From Stenotrophomonas rhizophila (GTDB lineage Bacteria > Pseudomonadota > Gammaproteobacteria > Xanthomonadales > Xanthomonadaceae), in NCBI RefSeq assembly GCF_007667275.1, contig NZ_VDQT01000005.1, positions 124,001 through 188,000 on the forward strand: DNA of 64,000 bases. Direction: 5' to 3'. Positions 44,040 through 51,893 of the stretch are shown here, one piece after another. The notes beneath the pieces were generated by a model. That model saw only the letters and a list, made by a program, of their open reading frames with translations. It ran no database searches and was not told the origin of the DNA. Each line of letters begins with the position of its first letter. The first letter of the stretch is position 1. The position numbers were made by a program, and so were the translations under genes.

Positions 44040-44738
44040 ATGTCGTCGCCTGCCCCCGTGCCTGCTGCCTTCTACGTCACCGGTACCGACACCGGCATCG
44101 GCAAGACCTTCAGCAGCTGCGCCCTGCTGCACGCGCTGCGCCAGCGTGGCCGGCGTGCGGTGGGCATGAAGCCGGTCGCCAGCGGCTGCGAGCTGACCGC
44201 GCAGGGCCTGCGCAATGAAGACGCCACCGCACTGCTGGCGGCCAGCGACCCGGCCCCGGCCTATGCCGACCTGAACCCGTATGCGCTGGCGTTGCCGCTG
44301 GCCCCGGAACTGGCCGCCGCCGCCGCCGGCGTGACCCTGTCGCTGCAGCCCATCGAAGCGGCCTTCGCACGGCTGCGGGCGCAGGCCGACACCGTGGTGG
44401 TGGAGGGCGTGGGCGGCTGGCTGGCGCCGCTGTCCGGCACGCTGGACCAGGCGCACCTGGTCCACGCCCTGCAGCTGCCGGTGGTGATGGTGGTGGGCCT
44501 GCGGCTGGGCTGCCTGAACCATGCGCGGCTGACCGCGCAGGCCATCGCCGCCAGCGGTGCCACCTGCATCGGCTGGATCGCCAACGAGGTGGACCCGCAG
44601 ATGCAGCGCATCGACGACAACGTCGCGCTGTTGAAGGCGCGGCTGCCGCTGCCGTTCTGGGGGCGCCTGCCGCATGCACCGGGCGCTGATCCGGCACGGC
44701 TGGCCGACGCCCTGACATTGCCCATGCAGGAATTCTGA
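44040..44738 (+). CDS. bioD: Dethiobiotin synthetase
   Basis: A 232-residue ATPase with P-loop YVTGTDTGIGKT (about 14-25), Lys in MKPVASG and the VVEGVGGWLAPL motif. It closes the ureido ring of dethiobiotin from 7,8-diaminopelargonate, CO2 and ATP, the second-last step of biotin synthesis. ATG 44040 is chosen; a TTG 15 bases earlier is also in frame. No other bio gene adjoins, so the pathway is dispersed in this genome. Confidence 0.95.
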   Translation: MSSPAPVPAAFYVTGTDTGIGKTFSSCALLHALRQRGRRAVGMKPVASGCELTAQGLRNEDATALLAASDPAPAYADLNPYALALPLAPELAAAAAGVTLSLQPIEAAFARLRAQADTVVVEGVGGWLAPLSGTLDQAHLVHALQLPVVMVVGLRLGCLNHARLTAQAIAASGATCIGWIANEVDPQMQRIDDNVALLKARLPLPFWGRLPHAPGADPARLADALTLPMQEF

Positions 44739-44798
44739 AGGCCGGTCGGACGATAGACACCTACTATCGCGGGCCGCCCAGCCTTGGTTACCCCCGCG

Positions 44799-46331
44799 AT
44801 GCCTCGTTCTCCAGAGGCGGCCCCGATTGCCGCCCATCGGTTCATCACGCCCACCCCCACGCACGCGGATGCAGGCAGGGCAGCGTCCACCGCGACAGCG
44901 TCCCCACCGCCGCGGCTGGCCCTGCACCGGCTGCGCAACGGGCCGGTACAGCAGGCCGCACCGCGCCAGCCCGTGCGTGGCGATTCAATCAACGCCCGGA
45001 TCAACCACCTGTTCGAGCGCGTGCGCCAGCAGGAGCGCGGTCTGCACGTCGCTCCGCCCGAGGTTACCGCCTGCACCCGCCTGCCGGTTCCGACCGGCGC
45101 CACCGCCCAGTTCGTGCGTGTCGGCAACAACGCCGTGGATTGCCTGATCAAGCTGCTGGGCACGCCAGGCGCCGGTCGGGTTGCGATCATCAATCCGGCC
45201 GACAGCCGCCACCGTGGCGGCGGCCTGGGCGTGGACTGGTTCAATCACCAGCGCATGCCCGCCGAGGAAGCGCTGTGCGTGCTCGGGCTGGGCGCCAAGG
45301 CCAGCCTGGACGTGGCCACCGGCTATCCGCTGGGGCTGGAGCACGCCGGCGAGCGCCAGCTGTACTCCCCCGGCGTGCAGTTGCGGCATGACCGGTCCGT
45401 GCTGCAGGCGCTGTGCGATGTCCGCGGCACGCCCGGGGAACGGCTGGAGGCGCAGCGCGACCTGTTGCTCGGCGCCTCATTCGCGGCGCCGTCCAGCACC
45501 GGTCCCAGCTACGACATGATCTCCATCGCCGCGCTCGATCGTCGCGGCCAACCCGACTTCGATGCAAAGGCGCTGTACGCCGGCATGCTGCGCCAGTTCG
45601 CGCATGCCATGGCCAATGCCGCCAGGCACGAGGTGGAAACCTTCATCCTGCTGCTGCCCGGCAGCGGTCTGTTTTCCAGGACATCGCGCGCGCAGGACGC
45701 CGCGGTCGATCCGCTCTACCAGCACGCGCTGGCGTGCGCCGCGGTCGACGCGGTGCGGCTCTTCAGCAAGGGCCTGCAGCGGGTGGTGATCCCGTCGCAT
45801 GGACCGGCGCTGGACGCACTGATCGACGCGTACAGGAAGCAGCCCCTGCACCTGGCGCAGGCAGTGGAGCCGGGCGGACCACGTCGGTCGCCGCCACCGG
45901 CTGGGGCGCCTGCGCCACAGCCGCGGCCGGTCCCGCGCACGTCGCCGGTGCAGGTGAACGGGCACGCTCAACCGCGTGCGCCGGTCGTCGCGTTGAAGAT
46001 GCCAGTGACGCCGCGTCAGATGGGCGGACTGGCCTACCAGGTCAGGCCGGAGAATCTCGCCCGGAATCCGCGCGCTGCAGTCACCCAGGCCCTGAAGCCA
46101 GTGATCGGCGATGGCAGCAAGGTGACGCTGCGCCGCGTTCATGGCGTGCCGGCACCCGCGCAAGGGGACCAGCCCTATTGGGTCATCCGCCGCGATCCGG
46201 ACCCGACCATCGGCCGCGCGCTGGTCAGCGTGCAGGTAGCGCCCGGCCAGCGCCAGGTCTTCGAGGCGGTGTACAGCCCCCGGGCGTTGCCGCAGCTGGC
46301 CGCGATGGCCGCGCGCGCACCGACCGGGTGA
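44799..46331 (+). CDS. Effector-like protein with poly(ADP-ribose) glycohydrolase-like core
   Basis: A 510-residue protein with no signal peptide. Residues 1-65 are disordered, rich in Ala, Pro and Thr. Residues about 100-345 match the bacterial PARG (DUF2263/TIGR02452) pattern: VAIINPADSRHRGGG (about 128-142), AEEALC (155-160) in place of the family QEESLC, YSPGVQLRHD (189-198), YDMISIAALD and LLLPGSGLFSR. The GGG-to-EE spacing is five residues longer than usual and the Gln of the signature is Ala, but both Glu are kept. A Pro-rich linker (about 359-385) joins a C-terminal domain of ~110 residues with no known match. If active it would remove ADP-ribose from proteins. The layout suggests a secreted effector or toxin, but no secretion signal or partner gene is seen. 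It lies alone between bioD and msrA. Confidence 0.75.
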   Translation: MPRSPEAAPIAAHRFITPTPTHADAGRAASTATASPPPRLALHRLRNGPVQQAAPRQPVRGDSINARINHLFERVRQQERGLHVAPPEVTACTRLPVPTGATAQFVRVGNNAVDCLIKLLGTPGAGRVAIINPADSRHRGGGLGVDWFNHQRMPAEEALCVLGLGAKASLDVATGYPLGLEHAGERQLYSPGVQLRHDRSVLQALCDVRGTPGERLEAQRDLLLGASFAAPSSTGPSYDMISIAALDRRGQPDFDAKALYAGMLRQFAHAMANAARHEVETFILLLPGSGLFSRTSRAQDAAVDPLYQHALACAAVDAVRLFSKGLQRVVIPSHGPALDALIDAYRKQPLHLAQAVEPGGPRRSPPPAGAPAPQPRPVPRTSPVQVNGHAQPRAPVVALKMPVTPRQMGGLAYQVRPENLARNPRAAVTQALKPVIGDGSKVTLRRVHGVPAPAQGDQPYWVIRRDPDPTIGRALVSVQVAPGQRQVFEAVYSPRALPQLAAMAARAPTG

Positions 46332-46342
46332 CGCACCACCCC

Positions 46343-46368
46343 GTAGAGCGGGGCTCTGCCCCGCTGCC
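46343..46368. repeat. SMAG palindrome
   Basis: GTAGAGCGGGGCTCTGCCCC sits in the 45-bp gap between the convergent PARG-like and msrA genes, the same sequence and the same kind of position as at 7976. Confidence 0.86.
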
Positions 46369-46376
46369 GACCCACA

Positions 46377-47114
46377 TCAGCGTGCCGACAGGGTCGACAC
46401 CAGCCGCGGCTTTTCGCGGTAAAGCTGCGGGTACATGCGTTGCAGTGCCGCCACCTTCGGCTGGTCGTTGATGCGGATGTACAAAGACTCCGGGTGCAGG
46501 GTGAGGTAGTTCTGGTGGTAACCCTCGGCGGCGTGGAAGGGCGCGCCGCCGTCGACCGTGGTCACCACCGGCGCGGCATACGCGCGCGCCTGCTGCAGCT
46601 GGGCGATGTAGGCGCGGGTGGCGTCGCGCTGCGCGGCGTCGTCGGCGTACACCGCCGAGCGGTACTGGGTGCCACGGTCGGGACCCTGGCGGTTGAGCTG
46701 GGTCGGGTCGTGCACCACCGAGAAGAACACCTGCATCAGCTGGCCGTAGCTCACCTGGCTGGGATCGTAGGTGACCTGCACCGCTTCGGCATGGCCCGTG
46801 CCACCGCCACTGACGCGCGAATAGTTCGCGTCGGCCGCGCGCCCACCGATGTAGCCGGACACCGCGTTGTCCACGCCCTTGATGTGCTGGAACACGCCCT
46901 GCACGCCCCAGAAACAGCCCCCGGCGAACACCACCTGGGCGCGCTTGCCCGGCAGGGTGGGATTGGCCGCGCCACGCGGCGCCGGCACGGCCACCACCGC
47001 CTCGGCCGGCGCGGCATGCGCGGGGCGTTCCAGGCTGAGCACCGCGGTGACGGTAAGGGCGGCGATCACGGCGGCAATGCCACCGGCCACCAGTTTGTCG
47101 ACGGAAAGTCGCAT
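46377..47114 (-). CDS. msrA: Exported peptide-methionine (S)-S-oxide reductase MsrA
   Basis: A 245-residue protein with an N-terminal membrane anchor or signal (about 8-28), a Pro/Ala linker and an MsrA domain. The catalytic Cys67 lies in VFAGGCFWGVQGVF, with YIGGRAADANYSRVSGGGTGHAEAV and the C-terminal AEGYHQNYL. The start ATG 47114 has CAGGAG eight bases upstream. It repairs S-sulfoxides in periplasmic proteins. It is the third gene of a leftward msrB-dipZ-msrA operon. DipZ upstream can supply the reducing power. Confidence 0.93.
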   Translation of the reverse strand: MRLSVDKLVAGGIAAVIAALTVTAVLSLERPAHAAPAEAVVAVPAPRGAANPTLPGKRAQVVFAGGCFWGVQGVFQHIKGVDNAVSGYIGGRAADANYSRVSGGGTGHAEAVQVTYDPSQVSYGQLMQVFFSVVHDPTQLNRQGPDRGTQYRSAVYADDAAQRDATRAYIAQLQQARAYAAPVVTTVDGGAPFHAAEGYHQNYLTLHPESLYIRINDQPKVAALQRMYPQLYREKPRLVSTLSAR

Positions 47115-47128
47115 GGCGTGCTCCTGTT

Positions 47129-48901
47129 TCATCCGAAGGTGAAGGCGTAGGCGTGCACGCCGGGATCGAGGAATTCGATTTCGAAGGTGCGTTCGCGCAC
47201 GTCGCTCGACTGGCGGATCAGCTGGTACAGGCGGTGCCCGCCAACGGTGCCGCTGCCATCGGGGGCGATGTCGCCCCCGGCCGCTGCACCCGGGGCCTGC
47301 CCATCCAGGCGCACGCGGAAGCGCACCGGCTTGCCGTCCGCGCCCGGCGCCAACACCAGGTGCAGGTCGCGGGCGTGGAAGCGGAACGCGATGCGTCCAC
47401 CGGCCTGCTGCAGCTGGGCGTCTTCATCGCCCACGGTCCAGCGTCCGCCCAGTGCCCACTGGTTGAGCTGCAGGCTGGCAGGCACCGCGTAGTCGGCGAC
47501 CTGGTCGGCGCGCTGCCCGCCGGGGGAGGCGAAGTTTTCCGCACGCGCGTGGCCGAGGTAGGTCTCCGGCGACTTCAGGTTGCGCATGTCGGCCTGGCGC
47601 TCCACGCCGTCGCGTGGATTCGCCGCCGCCATCGCCATCGCCTGCGCTTCGTCCGGCAGGGTGGCGCCGTTCTCGCGCAGCAGCTGGCGGATGATCTGTT
47701 CGGACTGCGCGTAGTTGCCTTCGCCGAAATGGTGGGCGCGGATCCGGCCCTGGCCGTCGATGAAGTAATGCGCCGGCCAATAGCGGTTGTTGAAGCCGCG
47801 CCAGATCGCGAAGTCGTTGTCGATCGCCACCGGGTAGGTGATCTTCAGGTCCTCCACCGCGCCCATCACGTTGCGCAGGTTGCGCTCGAAGGCGAACTCC
47901 GGTGCATGCACGCCGATCACCACCAGTCCCTGGTTGCGGTAGCGCTGCTCCCACTCGCGCACGTACGGCAGCGCGCGCAGGCAGTTGATGCAGGAGTAGG
48001 TCCAGAAATCCACCAGAACCACCTTGCCGCGCAGGCCCTCGACGCTCAGCGGCGGGCTGTTGAGCCAGCCGGTGGCACCGGCCAGCGAGGGCAGGGTGCC
48101 CTCCACCGGCAGTTCGGTCCCCGCCGCGGCGTCGGTGCGCATCATCATCGCCGGGCCGGCCGCCGGCGCCTGGCCGGGCAGGGTGTCCAGCAGCCCCTGC
48201 TCGAGCCTTGCGGTGCTGACCGTGGACAGCCGGGTCAGCACGCCGGTGTCCCAGCCCATGCCAATGGCCACCACCGCCAGCAGTGCCGCGACGCCCAGCC
48301 CGCGGCGGATCCACTCGCCGGCGCCGAGGCGCTGCTTGAGCGCGGTGAACACGCGGCCGCCGATCCAGATCGCCAGCGCCAGCGAGGTCGCCGCGCCCAG
48401 TGCGTAGGCCAGCAGCAGGCCACTGGTGCCCACGCTGGCGCCCTGCAGCGCGGCACCGGTGAGGATCAGGCCCAGGATCGGCCCGGCACACGGCGCCCAC
48501 AGCAGGCCGGTGGCCGCCCCGATCAGCAGCGAAGTGCCCACGCCGCCGCGGCCGGCCGCGCTGGCGGCATCGGCGGAGGCGCTGAGCCGCGCCCCGACGC
48601 GCTGGAACGGCGCCAGCAGATGATCGGCCAGGCGTGGCCACAGCAGTGCCAGCGCGAACAACGCCATCACCACCAGCGCCACCCAGCGCCCGACCTGGTT
48701 GGCCTGCGCCACCCATTGGCTGCCCACCGCGGCGAGGCTGGCCACCACCGCGAACATCAGCGCCATGCCCACCAGCAGCGGCAGACCGCTGCGCAGGAAC
48801 GGGCGGTCCGAGCGGGCGAACACGAACGGCAGCACCGGCAGGATGCACGGGCTGAGGATGGTGAGTACGCCGCCGAGGTAGGCCAGGACAAGCAGAATCA
48901 T
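47129..48901 (-). CDS. dipZ: DipZ: CcdA-type electron transporter fused to periplasmic thioredoxin
   Basis: A 590-residue membrane protein. The N-terminal CcdA/DsbD-beta-like part (about 1-240, six helices) has the membrane cysteine in LTILSPCILPVLPFVF and a partner in LLWAPCAGPILGLIL. A TlpA/AhpC-like thioredoxin domain (about 285-420) carries the redox pair in WTYSCINCLRALPYV. A C-terminal beta domain (about 440-590) is typical of DipZ (QLNQWALGGRWTVG). It moves electrons from cytosolic thioredoxin to the periplasm. Between msrB and msrA, it is the natural reductant for both. Confidence 0.94.
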   Translation of the reverse strand: MILLVLAYLGGVLTILSPCILPVLPFVFARSDRPFLRSGLPLLVGMALMFAVVASLAAVGSQWVAQANQVGRWVALVVMALFALALLWPRLADHLLAPFQRVGARLSASADAASAAGRGGVGTSLLIGAATGLLWAPCAGPILGLILTGAALQGASVGTSGLLLAYALGAATSLALAIWIGGRVFTALKQRLGAGEWIRRGLGVAALLAVVAIGMGWDTGVLTRLSTVSTARLEQGLLDTLPGQAPAAGPAMMMRTDAAAGTELPVEGTLPSLAGATGWLNSPPLSVEGLRGKVVLVDFWTYSCINCLRALPYVREWEQRYRNQGLVVIGVHAPEFAFERNLRNVMGAVEDLKITYPVAIDNDFAIWRGFNNRYWPAHYFIDGQGRIRAHHFGEGNYAQSEQIIRQLLRENGATLPDEAQAMAMAAANPRDGVERQADMRNLKSPETYLGHARAENFASPGGQRADQVADYAVPASLQLNQWALGGRWTVGDEDAQLQQAGGRIAFRFHARDLHLVLAPGADGKPVRFRVRLDGQAPGAAAGGDIAPDGSGTVGGHRLYQLIRQSSDVRERTFEIEFLDPGVHAYAFTFG

Positions 48902-48922
48902 TGAATGTTCCTTATCGGTATT

Positions 48923-48975
48923 GCCGGGACCTGCCCGGCTGCGTCAAGCATCCAGCCGGGCAGGCCCGGCGCTAC
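48923..48975. repeat. Long hairpin (SMAG-like pair) between msrB and dipZ
   Basis: TGCCGGGACCTGCCCGGCTG pairs with CAGCCGGGCAGGCCCGGCGC across an ~11-base loop, giving a stem of about 19 bp. The right foot reads GTAG on the minus strand and its TAG is the msrB stop. It lies inside the leftward operon and may cut transcription or protect the 3' end of msrB mRNA. Confidence 0.82.
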
Positions 48976-49511
48976 GTACGGTTCGGGATCCGCACGCGTG
49001 TCTCGTCGTCAGCGGCGATGAAGTTCATCGCCACGCCGTTCATGCAATACCGCAGCCCAGTGGGCCGCGGCCCGTCATCGAACACATGCCCCAGGTGCCC
49101 ACCGCATCGCCGGCAATGCGCTTCCACCCGCAGCATGCCCAGCGTGGTGTCGCGGTCTTCGGCTACCGCATCGTGCAGCGGCGCCCAGAAGCTCGGCCAG
49201 CCGGTGCCGCTGTCGAACTTGGTGGAGGAGGAGAACAGCGCCAGTCCGCAGCCGGCGCAGCTGAAGGTGCCGCGCCGGTGCTCCTTGTTGAGTGGGCTGC
49301 TGAACGGTCGCTCGGTGCTCTGCCGGCGCAGCACGGCGTACTGCGCCGGGGTCAGCTGGTCGCGCCACTGCGCATCGGTGCGCATCACTTCGAAGCGGCG
49401 CGAGGGCGCCGGCGCGGCCGGTGCGGTGCCACTGCAGGCGGTCAGGCCGAACAGGCCGGCAGCGGCGCCGATGGCGCCCATGCCAAGCAGCTTGCGACGG
49501 GTGCAGCGCAT
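48972..49511 (-). CDS. msrB: Exported MsrB, Tat/lipoprotein signal
   Basis: A 179-residue enzyme. The N-terminus RCTRRKLLGMGAIGAAAG looks like a twin-arginine signal and is followed by a lipobox LTAC, so it is probably an exported lipoprotein. The mature domain has the zinc pairs CAGC and CRRC, the core [13 protein letters not shown] and the catalytic Cys in LRYCMNGVAMNF. It reduces R-sulfoxides of methionine in envelope proteins. It is first in the msrB-dipZ-msrA operon. Its TAG stop is part of a SMAG-type hairpin. Confidence 0.93.
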   Translation of the reverse strand: MRCTRRKLLGMGAIGAAAGLFGLTACSGTAPAAPAPSRRFEVMRTDAQWRDQLTPAQYAVLRRQSTERPFSSPLNKEHRRGTFSCAGCGLALFSSSTKFDSGTGWPSFWAPLHDAVAEDRDTTLGMLRVEAHCRRCGGHLGHVFDDGPRPTGLRYCMNGVAMNFIAADDETRVRIPNRT

Positions 49512-49658
49512 GGCCGATCTCCCACTCTGGAAACGATGGGGCCATGCTGCGCCCGGGCCGATCAACGAATCCTCACGCAGGGTTAAATTTTCCGTGACAC
49601 ATTCAGGTCCGGATCCGACCACAATGCGGCTACCTTCCCGCCACTCCCCCGCGTGCCG

Positions 49659-50381
49659 ATGAGCAGTGCAAAACAGGTCCTGATCGTCGAGGACGATGTC
49701 CACATCGCCAACCTGCTGCGCATGCACCTGCGCGACGAGGGCTACGAGGTCACCCACGCCGCCACCGGCGACGAGGGCCTGGCCCTGCTCGACGCGCAGC
49801 CGTGGAGCGCGCTGGTGCTGGACCTGATGCTGCCGGGGGTGGACGGACTGGAAATCTGCCGGCGCGCGCGCGGCATGGCGCGTTACACGCCGATCATCAT
49901 CACCAGCGCCCGTGCCAGTGAAGTGCACCGCATCCTTGGCCTGGAACTGGGCGCGGACGATTACCTGGCCAAGCCCTTCTCCATGCTGGAGCTGGTGGCG
50001 CGGGTCAAGGCGCTGTTGCGCCGCGTCGAGGCGATGGCACAGAACGCGCGCATCGACGCTGGCGAACTGAACGTGGCCGGGCTGCGCATCGACCCGGTGG
50101 CGCGCACCGCGCAGGTGGAGGGCCGCGCGCTGGAGCTGACCCCGCGCGAGTTCGACCTGCTGTACTTCTTCGCCCGGCATCCGGGCCAGGTGTACTCGCG
50201 CATGGACCTGCTCAACCAGGTCTGGGGCTACCAGCACGATGGCTACGAGCACACGGTGAACACCCACATCAACCGGCTGCGCAACAAGATCGAACGCGAC
50301 CCGGCGTCGCCGCAGCGCATCCAGACGGTGTGGGGCCGCGGCTACAAGCTCGTCGATGGCGGCGAAGGCGCGCCGGCATGA
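49659..50381 (+). CDS. OmpR-family response regulator
   Basis: A 240-residue regulator. The receiver (about 1-120) has IVEDDVHIANLLR, phospho-Asp in LVLDLMLPGVDG and Lys in YLAKPFSM. A winged helix DNA-binding domain (about 140-238) has LELTPREFDLLYFFARHPGQ and TVNTHINRLRNKIE. ATG 49659 is favoured over GTG 49653. It is divergent from the exported msrB-dipZ-msrA operon with 147 bp between starts, and coupled to the kinase by ATGA overlap, so control of that operon is a sensible inference. Confidence 0.94.
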   Translation: MSSAKQVLIVEDDVHIANLLRMHLRDEGYEVTHAATGDEGLALLDAQPWSALVLDLMLPGVDGLEICRRARGMARYTPIIITSARASEVHRILGLELGADDYLAKPFSMLELVARVKALLRRVEAMAQNARIDAGELNVAGLRIDPVARTAQVEGRALELTPREFDLLYFFARHPGQVYSRMDLLNQVWGYQHDGYEHTVNTHINRLRNKIERDPASPQRIQTVWGRGYKLVDGGEGAPA

Positions 50382-51859
50382 TCCGCCTGAGTCTGTCGCA
50401 ACGGTTGTCGGTGGCGTTCTTCGCGCTGCTGCTGGTGTGCTGTGGCGCGCTGATGTGGATCCAGATGCGCAGCACCACCGTGCACGAGCAGGAAACCGTG
50501 CAACGGCTGTCGCGCGGGCTGGCCGAACACATCGCGCGCAGTGGCGAGCTGATGGACGGTGGCGGCATGCGCAGCGGCGAGGTGCGCGCGCTGTTCGGCA
50601 AGCTGATGGCGGTGAACCCCAGCGTGGAGGTCTACCTGCTGGATGACCAGGGCCGCATCCTCGGCCACGACGCGCCCAACGGCCATCTCAAGCGTGACCG
50701 CGTGGACCTGGCGCCGGTGCAGGCGCTGCTGCGCGACGAGCCGCTGCCGATCCTCGGCGACGATCCGCGCAGCGCCAACGGACGCAAGGTGTTCAACGCC
50801 GCGCCGTTGTTCGTGCAGGGCCGGCAGGCCGGTTACATCTACGTGGTCCTGGTGGGCGAGCAGCGCGAGGCGCTGGCCGCCAACATCGCCGCCAACGCCA
50901 CGCTGCGGACCACGCTATGGTCGCTGGCGATCGTGGCGGTGATCGGCCTGCTGGCCGGCGCGGTGGCGTTCCGCTGGGTCACCCGCCCGCTGCGCCAGCT
51001 GACCCGCCGCGTGCAGTCCTTCGACGTGGATGCCGCCGCGCCGGCACAGGCGCTGCCGCCCACCCCGCTGCGCGCCGGCGAGCGCGACGAGCTGGCGATC
51101 CTGCAGCACAGCTTCGGGCACATGGGCCAGCGCCTGGGCGAGCAGTGGCAGCAGCTGCGCCAGCAGGACCTGCAGCGGCGCGAGCTGGTGGCCAATATCT
51201 CGCATGACCTGCGCACGCCGTTGTCGTCGCTGCACGGTTACCTGGAAACACTGGCATTGAAGGACGCCACGCTCAGTCCGGAAGAGCGCCAGCGCTACCT
51301 GGCCATCGCGCTGTCGCAGAGCCACAAGGTGGGCAGGCTGGCGCAGGCGCTGTTCGAGCTGGCCCGGCTGGAGCACGGCGGGGTGGTGTTGGACCGCCAG
51401 GCGTTCTCGCTGCCGGACCTGGTGCAGGACGTCTTCCAGAAATTCGAACTGGCCGCGCAGGCGCGTCGGCAGACCCTGGCGGCGGAGATTCCTCCGGGCC
51501 TGCCGGGCGTCGATGCCGACCTGGCGCTGATCGAGCGGGTGCTGACCAACCTGCTCGACAACGCGATCCGGCATACGCCGGAAGGGGGGCGGATCACGGT
51601 CACGCTGCAGGCGGTGCAGGGCGAGGTACAGGTCAGCGTGGCCGACACCGGCCCGGGTATTCCGCCGGCGCGGCGCGAGGACCTGTTCCACACCCCGCCG
51701 GCGCTGGGCAGCGACCGCCCGGACAGCGGTGGCTTGGGCCTGCTGATCGTGCACAGGATCCTGCAGCTGCACGGCCGCGAAATCCGGCTGCTGGAAAGCC
51801 GCGAAGGCGCGCTGTTCGTCTTCAGCCTCCCAGCCGCCACGGCAGCCCGTCACCCGTAG
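50378..51859 (+). CDS. OmpR-partner sensor histidine kinase
   Basis: A 493-residue inner-membrane kinase. Helix 1 (about 8-28), a periplasmic domain (about 30-175) and helix 2 (about 183-203) precede a HAMP domain with WVTRPLRQLTRRVQSFD. HisKA has LVANISHDLRTPLSSLHGYL (His about 275). ATPase motifs are LTNLLDNAIRHTPEGG, VADTGPGIPP and GGLGLLIVHR. It starts at ATG 50378, overlapping the regulator stop. The periplasmic domain has no Cys, so the signal is not a disulfide inside the sensor. Its stop is the TAG of a GTAG repeat foot. Confidence 0.94.
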   Translation: MIRLSLSQRLSVAFFALLLVCCGALMWIQMRSTTVHEQETVQRLSRGLAEHIARSGELMDGGGMRSGEVRALFGKLMAVNPSVEVYLLDDQGRILGHDAPNGHLKRDRVDLAPVQALLRDEPLPILGDDPRSANGRKVFNAAPLFVQGRQAGYIYVVLVGEQREALAANIAANATLRTTLWSLAIVAVIGLLAGAVAFRWVTRPLRQLTRRVQSFDVDAAAPAQALPPTPLRAGERDELAILQHSFGHMGQRLGEQWQQLRQQDLQRRELVANISHDLRTPLSSLHGYLETLALKDATLSPEERQRYLAIALSQSHKVGRLAQALFELARLEHGGVVLDRQAFSLPDLVQDVFQKFELAAQARRQTLAAEIPPGLPGVDADLALIERVLTNLLDNAIRHTPEGGRITVTLQAVQGEVQVSVADTGPGIPPARREDLFHTPPALGSDRPDSGGLGLLIVHRILQLHGREIRLLESREGALFVFSLPAATAARHP

Positions 51860-51893
51860 AGCGTGGCAAGATGCCCCGGACCCTGGAGGTTTC

